Position numbers and translations under genes: made by a program
The notes under the pieces: model-generated
Seen by the model: the letters and a program-made list of their open reading frames with translations, nothing else
What the model was told of the DNA's origin: nothing
Database searches by the model: none
Origin: Bacteroidales bacterium
GTDB lineage: Bacteria; Bacteroidota; Bacteroidia; Bacteroidales; F082
Direction: 5' to 3'
Length of the DNA: 64,000 bases
Assembly: GCA_017427985.1 (NCBI GenBank)
Contig: JAFRRS010000024.1
Span: 62,001-126,000 of the forward strand
Shown here: one piece after another, positions 17,366 through 24,810 of the stretch
Position numbering within the stretch: position 1 is the first letter of the stretch
Layout of the letters: every line of letters begins with the position of its first letter

Positions 17366-17373
17366 TATTTTTG
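17366..17373 (+). promoter_or_regulatory. -7 box of dusB (leaderless)
   Basis: TATTTTTG with its G five nt before the ATG at 17378, so transcription would begin at or next to the start codon. Confidence 0.65.
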
Positions 17374-17377
17374 CAGC

Positions 17378-18349
17378 ATGAAAATCGCGAATCTTTCTTT
17401 CGAGCGTTATCCGCTACTTCTGGCACCGATGGAGGGCGTCACTGACCCGCCATTCAGGCATGTGTGCAAGATGTACGGCGCTGATATCGTCTATTCGGAG
17501 TTTATCTCATCAGACGGACTGATTCGCGATGCAGTTAAGAGTATCAATAAGTTACGATACACAGAAAGCGAGCAGCCATTTGGAGTGCAGATTTTTGGAA
17601 ACGCTGTACAGCCAATGGTTGAGGCGGCGCAATATGCCGAGCGATATAATCCCGATATCATCGACATCAACTTCGGATGTCCAGTAAAGAAAGTGGCATC
17701 AAAAGGCGCAGGTTCGGGAATAATGAACGACATCCCGAAGATGGTGGCGATAACAGAAGCCGTTGTTAAAGCTGTGAAAACGCCTGTCACGGTGAAGACG
17801 AGATTGGGTTACGACAGCGAGCACAAAGATATAGTTGAAATCGCCGAACGACTTCAAGATGTTGGCATTCAAGCGTTGACAATCCATGGACGACTCCGCA
17901 CCACAAAATGGGGCGAGCCTGCCGACTGGACGCTCATCGGGGCGGTGAAAAACAACCCCCGTATGACGATTCCAATCATCGGCAATGGCGACGTGGTTGA
18001 CGGAAAGTCAGCGAGATTTTTCAAAGATACTTTTGGTGTTGACGGTCTCATGATCGGTCGCGCAACATACGGAAACCCCTGGATCTTCAAGGAGATTCAC
18101 GATTATCTTGAAAAAGGAATCGAAGACGAAAAACCATCCGTAGAAGAGCGCGTGAAAGTGGCGAAAATGCATCTCAACGACTCGTTGAACTACAAAGACG
18201 AGCACTACGCCGTCATAGAGATGCGAAAACACTGGGGCTTGTATTTCAAAGGTTTCTCGAACTTCAAGCAATTCAAAATGAGACTAATGGAAGTACCGAC
18301 GGTAGCAGAAGTTAGTGCGATTTTAGACGAAATAGAGGCGTTTTATTGA
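17378..18349 (+). CDS. dusB: tRNA dihydrouridine synthase DusB-type
   Basis: A 323-residue flavoprotein that reduces uridines in the tRNA D loop. It has LLAPMEGVTDPPFR at the N-terminus (FMN-binding strand), DINFGCPVKKV with the catalytic cysteine, TVKTRLGYD, the ALTIHGRLR motif and GLMIGRATYGNPW. The length and the C-terminal helical domain fit bacterial DusB. The ATG at 17378 matches the family N-terminus, so the very short leader is probably real. A hairpin array begins a few bases after the stop codon. Confidence 0.95.
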   Translation: MKIANLSFERYPLLLAPMEGVTDPPFRHVCKMYGADIVYSEFISSDGLIRDAVKSINKLRYTESEQPFGVQIFGNAVQPMVEAAQYAERYNPDIIDINFGCPVKKVASKGAGSGIMNDIPKMVAITEAVVKAVKTPVTVKTRLGYDSEHKDIVEIAERLQDVGIQALTIHGRLRTTKWGEPADWTLIGAVKNNPRMTIPIIGNGDVVDGKSARFFKDTFGVDGLMIGRATYGNPWIFKEIHDYLEKGIEDEKPSVEERVKVAKMHLNDSLNYKDEHYAVIEMRKHWGLYFKGFSNFKQFKMRLMEVPTVAEVSAILDEIEAFY

Positions 18350-18353
18350 TGTG

Positions 18354-18473
18354 CCACTTCGTGGAATGTGTTGCCTTTGGCAAATATGCTGCTTCGCAGA
18401 ATATGTGGGCTTCGCCCAATTGGACGCAGTCCACACATTGGAGCACAGCGACCACATTACTCACAAAGTGAGT
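18354..18473. repeat. Array of short hairpins, mostly 3-nt loops, with ATGTG spacers (array B)
   Basis: Directly after dusB: CCAC-TTC-GTGG, TTGCC-TTT-GGCAA, CTGC-TTC-GCAG, TGGGC-TTC-GCCCA, TGGAC-GCA-GTCCA, a decayed unit near 18439-18453, and ACTCAC-AAA-GTGAGT. Units are separated by AATGTG/AATATG in the left half and by CACATT in the right half, so the whole array is roughly palindromic. It shares the CTGC and TGGGC units with array C at 51767-51859. The stretch holds no gene. Confidence 0.85.
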
Positions 18474-18523
18474 TTCACATTAAAATAATTTTACAAAAAT
18501 TATTATCACATTTAAATTTTTTG

Positions 18524-18531
18524 TACTTTTG
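18524..18531 (+). promoter_or_regulatory. -7 box for the CAT tRNA
   Basis: TACTTTTG, 19 nt before the tRNA. Confidence 0.65.
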
Positions 18532-18549
18532 CACCCGGAAATTTTTCCA

Positions 18550-18623
18550 GCTCCTATAGCTCAGTCGGTTAGAGTAGCTGACTCATAATCAGTTGGTCCT
18601 AGGTTCAAGTCCTAGTGGGAGCA
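18550..18623 (+). tRNA. tRNA with CAT anticodon (elongator Met or Ile2)
   Basis: A 74-nt cloverleaf: acceptor GCTCCTA/TGGGAGC, D stem GCTC/GAGT, anticodon loop CTCATAA, T arm CTAGG-TTCAAGT-CCTAG, discriminator A. It is not the initiator, since 1-72 is a normal pair and the anticodon stem lacks three GC pairs. Elongator Met and lysidine-modified Ile2 cannot be separated by eye; the TTGGTC variable loop and TTCAAGTCC resemble Ile2. Confidence 0.9.
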
Positions 18624-18629
18624 CAAAAA

Positions 18630-18669
18630 AAACGCCGACAATTTATACAAATTGCTGGCGTTTATTATT
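18630..18669 (+). terminator. Terminator after the tRNA, overlapping the next promoter
   Basis: Stem AAACGCC (18630-18636) with GGCGTTT (18657-18663) and an inner CAATTT/AAATTG stem, followed by a T-rich tract. That tract is also the -7 box of the downstream regulator. Confidence 0.75.
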
Positions 18670-18673
18670 TTTG
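18666..18673 (+). promoter_or_regulatory. -7 box of the TPR-HTH regulator
   Basis: TATTTTTG within the T-tract of the tRNA terminator. An ATG at 18678, five nt on, opens a three-codon frame (M-I-L-stop) whose TGA overlaps the regulator's ATG at 18686. Confidence 0.6.
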
Positions 18674-18685
18674 CGACATGATTCT

Positions 18686-20200
18686 ATGAAAAGAATAACA
18701 TACATATTATTATTTGTTTTCGCGGTTGTAGTGACAGCCAGCGCTGCAAATGTAAACGACACCATCCACACCCTGCGGGCGGCGATGAGCATCTATGGAT
18801 ACCAGCCTGTGCAAGCGCTGCAGATCATCGACTCTGCGCTCATCGTGGGCAACATTGACGAGGTGCAGTCCGAACAGTGCCGGGCACGCATCTATGGCAT
18901 GACGCTGATGGGCAAACAGATGGACTCGCTGCTTGGTGGACCGACAGATATCCGCTTAGATTCGGCGCAGGCCATAGCCTTGCGCCTGCTCACCAACGAA
19001 TCCATCAAGGCCAGTCTGACAAGACTTCGCGACGTGTATGAGATTCTGGCTTACACCGAACGTATGCAGAACGACACCATGGGATGGCTCTATCGGTCAC
19101 GACAGCTGGTCGATGTATGCCGTCAGATAGGTCCGGAGGCGGAGACTGACGCCCTGCGCACGGAGGCTGAGATCGGCGCAGCGCTTTATGCCATGGGCCA
19201 TGAAGAAGAAGGCATGGCGAAAGTTGACAGCGTGTTGGCTCTGCTCAGTGACAAAGATAAATTTAACGAGCTTGACGCCTTTATCGTAGCCTCACGACGC
19301 AAGATTACAATGCTCGGCTCGCGCGACCGCTATGCTGAGACGCTGCCTTTGGCCCGCCGTATCATAGAACGGCTCGATGACTACGAGTCAAACCCCGAAA
19401 GATACCACGACAACAGCCACCGTGAGCCCAAAAACGACCAGCAACGTGCCGACTATATCCGTTTCTACCGCAATCAGGCCCAGAATTTTATTGCTGCTGC
19501 TTACGCGTCGTTAGGTGATCATGGCAATATGCTCACGGCTTTCCGCCAGATAGAAGACGTTGTGCGCGAGGCCACGGCTCGAGAACACATAGCACGCTAC
19601 AACGCCTTGCAGCAGCAGCTCGAGGCCGAACATCAGCGTGATGCCGCACAACGGGCTAAAGAGTCACGCAAAGTGACAGGTTTTGTGAGTCTCCTGATAC
19701 TTCTGTTCGCCATTTATGTCTTATGGCAGTGGCGCAAAACGAACAAGCAGAATAAAATCCTTGTCCAACAGATAAAAGATGCCGTTGAATACAAGGAGAA
19801 ATATAATGAGCTGAAGTCAACTCCAAACTTCAAACTCCAAACTTCAAACTTGTCGGAGTTGTCCGACGCCGAGCTATCAGCTTACCTTTGCGCTTTAATC
19901 GAAAATGAGAAGCTGTATCTCAATCCTTTGTTTGACCGTCAGACACTCATCGACCGCACCGGTCTCTCGAAAGAACGCATCGGTGCCGCATTCTCGCATG
20001 GCGGCGAACACGCCAGACTCACCACCATTGTTCGCGAGCTTCGTCTAAACTACGCCGTTCACCTCATGAACGAAAATCCCGAGATGAGCTTGGAACAGGT
20101 GTGCACGGCAAGCGGCTTCTCGAACACGGTTTCATTCTACCGCAGCTTCAAGACGAAATTCGGAATGACGCCCTCCCAATTCCGTGGAACGAAGAATTAA
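18686..20200 (+). CDS. TPR-like, single-pass AraC-type HTH regulator
   Basis: A 504-residue protein. It has a signal or anchor segment (ITYILLFVFAVVVTASA), about 300 residues of helical repeats resembling TPRs (predicted periplasmic), a membrane helix (VSLLILLFAIYVLWQW) near residue 335-350, a short coiled coil, and a C-terminal AraC-type HTH (LEQVCTASGFSNTVSFYRSFKTKFGMTPSQF). The frame runs open to 18593, but that part lies in the tRNA; ATG 18686 begins the signal peptide and was chosen. A linker between coiled coil and HTH is encoded by four heptamer repeats (19821-19851). It probably senses a periplasmic signal and controls the two genes downstream. Confidence 0.85.
   Translation: MKRITYILLFVFAVVVTASAANVNDTIHTLRAAMSIYGYQPVQALQIIDSALIVGNIDEVQSEQCRARIYGMTLMGKQMDSLLGGPTDIRLDSAQAIALRLLTNESIKASLTRLRDVYEILAYTERMQNDTMGWLYRSRQLVDVCRQIGPEAETDALRTEAEIGAALYAMGHEEEGMAKVDSVLALLSDKDKFNELDAFIVASRRKITMLGSRDRYAETLPLARRIIERLDDYESNPERYHDNSHREPKNDQQRADYIRFYRNQAQNFIAAAYASLGDHGNMLTAFRQIEDVVREATAREHIARYNALQQQLEAEHQRDAAQRAKESRKVTGFVSLLILLFAIYVLWQWRKTNKQNKILVQQIKDAVEYKEKYNELKSTPNFKLQTSNLSELSDAELSAYLCALIENEKLYLNPLFDRQTLIDRTGLSKERIGAAFSHGGEHARLTTIVRELRLNYAVHLMNENPEMSLEQVCTASGFSNTVSFYRSFKTKFGMTPSQFRGTKN
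19821..19851. repeat. In-frame heptamer repeat inside the regulator gene
   Basis: CTCCAAA-CTTCAAA occurs twice in tandem, followed by CTT, encoding PNFKLQTSN between the membrane helix and the HTH. The same CTCCAAACTT heptamers, non-coding, are at 54360-54383. Confidence 0.85.
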
Positions 20201-20215
20201 GGTATATAACAAACT

Positions 20216-20284
20216 GTCTTTTTTTATAACAATACGTCTTTCAGACTAACCATTTGTCTGAAAAACGGCTATTATTTTGTCTTT
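20216..20284 (+). promoter_or_regulatory. Four evenly spaced GTCT boxes, candidate operators
   Basis: GTCTTT, GTCTTT, GTCTGA and GTCTTT start at 20216, 20236, 20256 and 20279: spacings 20, 20 and 23 bp, on one face of the helix. They lie 26-94 bp upstream of the -7 box at 20310. The adjacent AraC-type regulator is the natural candidate to bind them. The third box also pairs with CAGAC at 20242, forming a small inverted repeat. Confidence 0.45.
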
Positions 20285-20309
20285 TTTTGTATTATTAAAA
20301 ACTTTTACA

Positions 20310-20317
20310 TATTTTTG
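20310..20317 (+). promoter_or_regulatory. -7 box for the T9SS cargo genes
   Basis: TATTTTTG, 41 nt before the ATG at 20358. Confidence 0.65.
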
Positions 20318-20357
20318 TAGTAAGATTTCAACTTAATATTAACAAAAATTATACAAC

Positions 20358-21965
20358 ATGAAAAAATTATCTTTACTTCTTCTGGCTATGGTGGCCGCAT
20401 TTGCGCTCCAAGCCCAGTGGACCGATGACCCGGCCAACAACAACCTTATTGGCGACCATGTAAGCTCCTCTACAATTTCTGGAGAGATCTTAACCGTGAC
20501 AGACGTGGAGACGAACGACACCTATTTCCATTGGGGCTCGCTCCAGCGTGGCAACGGCTATGCACCTACATTTCAGCGTCTCACTGCTGACGGCACACCA
20601 AAATGGGGTCCCAATGGTATCCGCATGACACAGTTAGCATTTCTCGATCATTCGGATGGCCGCGCGATAGACATCACTCCCGACCATGACCTGATTGCCT
20701 GTTTCTCAACCGCCGACACAGTAACCGTAGCTGTGAAAATCAATACAGACGGTAACTATGCCTGGGGCGAACAGGGTGTCTTGCTTTTCGGCGGTAAAGG
20801 CGGTAGCCGCGCCGAAATCATCGCTGGCAAAGACAATGGCGCATGGGCTTTAGGCAGTGACAGCTTAAATCTTTACCTGCAATACATCAATGCTGACGGC
20901 TCGTTGAATCCTCTCATCACCATCGAACCGGCCACCGATACCACCAAATCCACGTTCGGAAAGCTCGTCCTCCGCGATGACAACAGCGTTTTCCTGACCT
21001 ACGAAAATGTATGGATTGACCCGAATGGCTATTCAAATTGGGGAAGCAAGGAACTTTATCTCACGGGCTATACCAAAGATGGCACACAAAACACACCTAC
21101 TGTCATGCTGATGCCAAGGGTTGATTGCGTGACTCCATACTGCCACTATGTTGAACCCGACGGTTTGGGCGGTGCATACACCTACAGTTGGTTTTCAAAC
21201 GATACTATTACCTCTGTGATGAGCATACATGTGTTCCATTACGATGCTAACGGAAACAGCACCATAAGCGACCCGTATGGTGCAACAGTACACTCTACAG
21301 ACCATCACCACAACTATACATTACCTTATGTCTCAGTTGACCCCGTCTCTCATGACCTGCTCCTTACATACATTAAAAACAATCAGGCTCAGCATGAAGA
21401 ACAAATGTACATGAACCGCCTTACATCAACTGGCGAGCGTGTTTGGGACGATGGTGTTCTGGTTTTTGACAACCCAGAAGATAAAGAGATATATCGTCCT
21501 ACCATCGCAGCCTTCGAAGACGGCAGTGGTTTCGCCGTAACTTATGGCTTGGGTGTTAGCTGGACACAAGGCGACCCAAGATGCCACATTGAGGCAAAGG
21601 GCTATGACATGAACTGCAATGAATTGTGGGAAACTGAACTGAGCTCATCTTTCATTATGAGAGAATTTGCCGAAACCATTTCGGGCTTCCACCATGGACA
21701 AAACATCATAGCTTGGGCTAATGACGACAACGGCGACATCTATGCCCAAAACTTCGGCGTCGACGGCTCAATGGGCCAGGGATTGGATGTGGAAGAAATC
21801 TTCGAAGATGAAGAAATCGTCACTATAGTAAAAGTCTTCAACGTCAACGGACAGCTTATGCAGAGCACGAACTTGAACGAACTCAACACCGGCGTTTACA
21901 TCATCCAGGGAGAGACAGAGAGCGGCAAGATTGTGAACAAGAAAGTCGTTTTAACGAAAAAATAA
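20358..21965 (+). CDS. T9SS-secreted protein, paralog 1
   Basis: A 535-residue secreted protein of unknown activity. A signal peptide (MKKLSLLLLAMVAAFALQAQ) is followed by repeated DG...W...G blades (ADGTPKWGPNGIR, TDGNYAWGEQGV, STGERVWDDGV), suggesting a beta-propeller-like body. The last 75 residues are a type A sorting domain: VFNVNGQL...LNTGVYIIQGE...KKVVLTKK. That domain directs export through the outer membrane by the type IX system and attachment or release at the surface. It is followed after 87 nt by an equal-length paralog. An 84-nt segment (21750-21833) is identical in both, implying recent conversion or duplication. Confidence 0.85.
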   Translation: MKKLSLLLLAMVAAFALQAQWTDDPANNNLIGDHVSSSTISGEILTVTDVETNDTYFHWGSLQRGNGYAPTFQRLTADGTPKWGPNGIRMTQLAFLDHSDGRAIDITPDHDLIACFSTADTVTVAVKINTDGNYAWGEQGVLLFGGKGGSRAEIIAGKDNGAWALGSDSLNLYLQYINADGSLNPLITIEPATDTTKSTFGKLVLRDDNSVFLTYENVWIDPNGYSNWGSKELYLTGYTKDGTQNTPTVMLMPRVDCVTPYCHYVEPDGLGGAYTYSWFSNDTITSVMSIHVFHYDANGNSTISDPYGATVHSTDHHHNYTLPYVSVDPVSHDLLLTYIKNNQAQHEEQMYMNRLTSTGERVWDDGVLVFDNPEDKEIYRPTIAAFEDGSGFAVTYGLGVSWTQGDPRCHIEAKGYDMNCNELWETELSSSFIMREFAETISGFHHGQNIIAWANDDNGDIYAQNFGVDGSMGQGLDVEEIFEDEEIVTIVKVFNVNGQLMQSTNLNELNTGVYIIQGETESGKIVNKKVVLTKK

Positions 21966-22052
21966 ACCAATACGACGGAAGCAGAACCGCTGTCGGCGGT
22001 GCCGTTATCAATTAAGTTGAATTCATCTTTTATTTGAATACTAATTACTATT

Positions 22053-23660
22053 ATGAGAAAATTATCTTTACTGTTCATGGCAATGGTAGCCGCATTTGCG
22101 CTACAAGCCCAGTGGACCGACAACCCGGCCCAAAACAGCATCATCGCTATCAATGACACTACACAAAGCATCACAGTCACCGACATCCGCACCATGACCG
22201 ACGCGGTGACCAACGACACTTACGTCCAATGGCTCTCTATGGGGGGCGGCAACGGCTTTGCCCCTACATTGCAACGTCTCACCGCTGACGGCACGCCGCA
22301 ATGGGGCGAAAGCGGCATCCGCTTCAGTCAATTCAATTTCTCTACTCATTCGGCAGGTGTCTCTTTGGCCATCACCCCCAACCATGATGTTTTGAGCTGT
22401 TTCTCCACTGCCGACCACGTAACCGTGGCTTTGCGTTTCCATCCCGACGGCACCTACGCCTGGGGCGAACAAGGCATCACCCTTTTCGGCGGCAACGGCG
22501 GTTATCGTGCTGAAATCATCGCCGGCAGCGACGGCGGCGCATGGACTTTAGGATCTGACAACGAAAATCTTTATCTGCAATATGTCAACGCCGACGGCAC
22601 ATTGAACCCGCTCATCACCCTCGAACCGGATAACGACACCATCCAATACATGTTCGGGAAACTCACTCTCCGCGATGACAACAGCGTTTTCCTGACCTAC
22701 GAACATATATGGGTCCAACCGGGTTCCTATTCAAATTGGGGAACCAAGGAGATTCATCTCACCGGCTACGCCGTTGATGGCACACAAACCATTTCCGATG
22801 TCGTGTTGTTGCCAATGGTGGATTGCATAACCACATACAACCACTCTGTGGAACCAGACGGCTTGGGCGGTGCATACGCCTACATATCAGTTGTATGCGA
22901 TTCCATAATTCCTACGTTCAAAACCCTTGTGTTCCACCACGATGCCAATGGCAGCAACACCATCAGCGACCCATACGGAGCCAATGTACACTCCGATGAC
23001 CCTCATCACTACTATATAAGTCCTTATGTCTCTGTTGATCCCGTCACTCATGACCTGCTCATCGCCTATTTACAGACAAATACAGATCATAACGAGAACA
23101 AAGTATATGCCAACCGCATCACTGCCACAGGCGAGCGCGTTTGGGACGAAGGTTTATTGGTTTACGAAGCAGGAGATCCACTCTATGCACTCTCCACTCC
23201 AAGCATTTCCGCTTTCGAAGACGGCAGCGGGTTTGCTGTGACCTATTTCAGACTCGACGATAACTGGGATACCAAAAAATACACTATTGAGGCGGCTGGC
23301 TATGACATAAACTGCAATGTGTTGTGGAACAAACAACTCTGTTCCAACAATTATGCCAAGACTCTTCCCGAAACAATCTCTGGCTTCCATAACGGACAAA
23401 ACATAATAGCATGGGGCAAATTAGACAAGAACATAATCTACGGCCAGAACTTCGGCGTCGACGGCTCAATGGGCCAGGGATTGGATGTGGAAGAAATCTT
23501 CGAAGATGAAGAAATCGTCACTATAGTAAAAATCTACAACGTCAACGGACAGGTCATGCAATGCAATGACTTGAACCAGCTCAACACCGGTGTCTACATC
23601 ATCCAGGGAACAACAGAAAGCGGAAAAACGATAAACAAGAAAATCGTCGTCGCGAAATAA
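22053..23660 (+). CDS. T9SS-secreted protein, paralog 2
   Basis: This is again 535 residues, with a near-identical signal peptide (MRKLSLLFMAMVAAFALQAQ), the same DG...W...G repeats (ADGTPQWGESGIR, PDGTYAWGEQGI, ATGERVWDEGL) and a type A sorting domain at the end. It aligns with paralog 1 throughout, diverges most in the middle (residues 260-460), and is identical over 84 nt (23448-23531). No promoter of its own was seen in the 87-nt gap, so the pair is probably one operon. Function unknown; cell-surface exposure is inferred from the sorting domain. A strong terminator follows. Confidence 0.85.
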   Translation: MRKLSLLFMAMVAAFALQAQWTDNPAQNSIIAINDTTQSITVTDIRTMTDAVTNDTYVQWLSMGGGNGFAPTLQRLTADGTPQWGESGIRFSQFNFSTHSAGVSLAITPNHDVLSCFSTADHVTVALRFHPDGTYAWGEQGITLFGGNGGYRAEIIAGSDGGAWTLGSDNENLYLQYVNADGTLNPLITLEPDNDTIQYMFGKLTLRDDNSVFLTYEHIWVQPGSYSNWGTKEIHLTGYAVDGTQTISDVVLLPMVDCITTYNHSVEPDGLGGAYAYISVVCDSIIPTFKTLVFHHDANGSNTISDPYGANVHSDDPHHYYISPYVSVDPVTHDLLIAYLQTNTDHNENKVYANRITATGERVWDEGLLVYEAGDPLYALSTPSISAFEDGSGFAVTYFRLDDNWDTKKYTIEAAGYDINCNVLWNKQLCSNNYAKTLPETISGFHNGQNIIAWGKLDKNIIYGQNFGVDGSMGQGLDVEEIFEDEEIVTIVKIYNVNGQVMQCNDLNQLNTGVYIIQGTTESGKTINKKIVVAK

Positions 23661-23681
23661 TTCCTTATAGGAATAATATTT

Positions 23682-23735
23682 AAAAGCTGAAATCAGACCA
23701 GAAATACATTTCTAAAGTCTGATTTCAGCTTTTTT
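23682..23735 (+). terminator. Rho-independent terminator
   Basis: A 17-bp perfect stem (23682-23698 with 23717-23733; arm AAAAGCTGAAATCAGAC) followed by T residues. It ends the T9SS cargo operon. Confidence 0.92.
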
Positions 23736-23747
23736 CAAAAAATTTGC

Positions 23748-23755
23748 TATTTTTG
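23748..23755 (+). promoter_or_regulatory. -7 box of thiL-uvrC
   Basis: TATTTTTG, 21 nt before the thiL ATG. Confidence 0.65.
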
Positions 23756-23775
23756 CATAAAATTTTATCACAAAA

Positions 23776-24810
23776 ATGGCAGATCAGGAAAACATCACCA
23801 ATCTCTCGGAATTGGGCGAGTTCGCACTCATCGACAAGCTCGTCAAAAACGTCAAGATTTACAACGACTCAACAATGAAAGCAGTCGGCGACGACGCAGC
23901 CGTTATCGACCATAAAGACGAGCAGACGCTTGTCTCCGTTGACATTCTCTGCGAAGGCGTGCACTTCGACATGACGTATTGCCCGCTGAAACATCTCGGC
24001 TACAAGGCAGCTGTGGTCAACTTCTCGGATATCTATGCGATGAACGGCACCCCCACCCAGATTGTCGTTGGACTCGGCATCAGCAGCAAATATTCCGTAG
24101 AGGCTATTGAAGAGATTTACCGTGGCATCCGTCTGGCTTGCGACCGTTACCACGTCGATCTGGTAGGCGGTGACACAACAGCTTCAAAATCAGGACTTTT
24201 CATCTCGGTGACGGTGATTGGTAAAGCGAAAAAAGAAGACATCGTCTATCGTAGCGGAGCAAAACCTAACGACCTACTTTGCGTGAGTGGAAACCTCGGC
24301 GCAGCTTATACCGGATTGCTAATCCTCGAACGTGAAAAAGCAGCTTTCATGGCCGACCCGAACATGCAACCTGAATTTGCCGGATACGATTACATTCTTG
24401 AGCGTCAGCTGAAACCTGAAGCTCGTCGCGATATCGTTGAAAAACTCAAGGAAATCAAGGTGAAACCGACTTCGATGATTGACATTTCCGACGGTCTGGC
24501 TTCTGAAGTTCTGCATCTCTGCAAAGAATCGAAGGTGGGATGCCAAGTCTATGAAGACCGTATCCCAATGAACCAGAAGACGATACAGACCGCGAAAGAT
24601 TTCAACATTGTACCTAGTATTGCAGCTCTAAATGGCGGCGAAGACTACGAACTTTTGTTCACCATTGCACAAAGCGACTACGAGAAAGTGAAGGATTTGG
24701 ACGATGTCCGCATCATCGGATATATGACCGCCGACGAAGGCCAAGCCAACCTAATCACACCTGATAATCATCAGATTCCGATAGAGGCTCAAGGTTTTAA
24801 ACATTTTTAA
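23776..24810 (+). CDS. thiL: Thiamine-monophosphate kinase ThiL
   Basis: A 344-residue enzyme that phosphorylates thiamine monophosphate to the pyrophosphate cofactor. Conserved motifs are GDDAAVI near the N-terminus, the metal-binding VSVDILCEGVHFD, GGDTTAS in the middle, SMIDISDGLASE and NGGEDYELLFT. These are the ATP- and Mg-binding signatures of the PurM/ThiL fold. Its stop overlaps the uvrC ATG by one base (TAATG), so the two are translationally linked although functionally unrelated. Confidence 0.95.
   Translation: MADQENITNLSELGEFALIDKLVKNVKIYNDSTMKAVGDDAAVIDHKDEQTLVSVDILCEGVHFDMTYCPLKHLGYKAAVVNFSDIYAMNGTPTQIVVGLGISSKYSVEAIEEIYRGIRLACDRYHVDLVGGDTTASKSGLFISVTVIGKAKKEDIVYRSGAKPNDLLCVSGNLGAAYTGLLILEREKAAFMADPNMQPEFAGYDYILERQLKPEARRDIVEKLKEIKVKPTSMIDISDGLASEVLHLCKESKVGCQVYEDRIPMNQKTIQTAKDFNIVPSIAALNGGEDYELLFTIAQSDYEKVKDLDDVRIIGYMTADEGQANLITPDNHQIPIEAQGFKHF

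Noticed and set aside
18354..18473. Hairpin array as an integron attC array or riboswitch
   Set aside because: Stems are too short, no integrase or cassette genes, and no aptamer-like conserved core; the array follows a stop codon.
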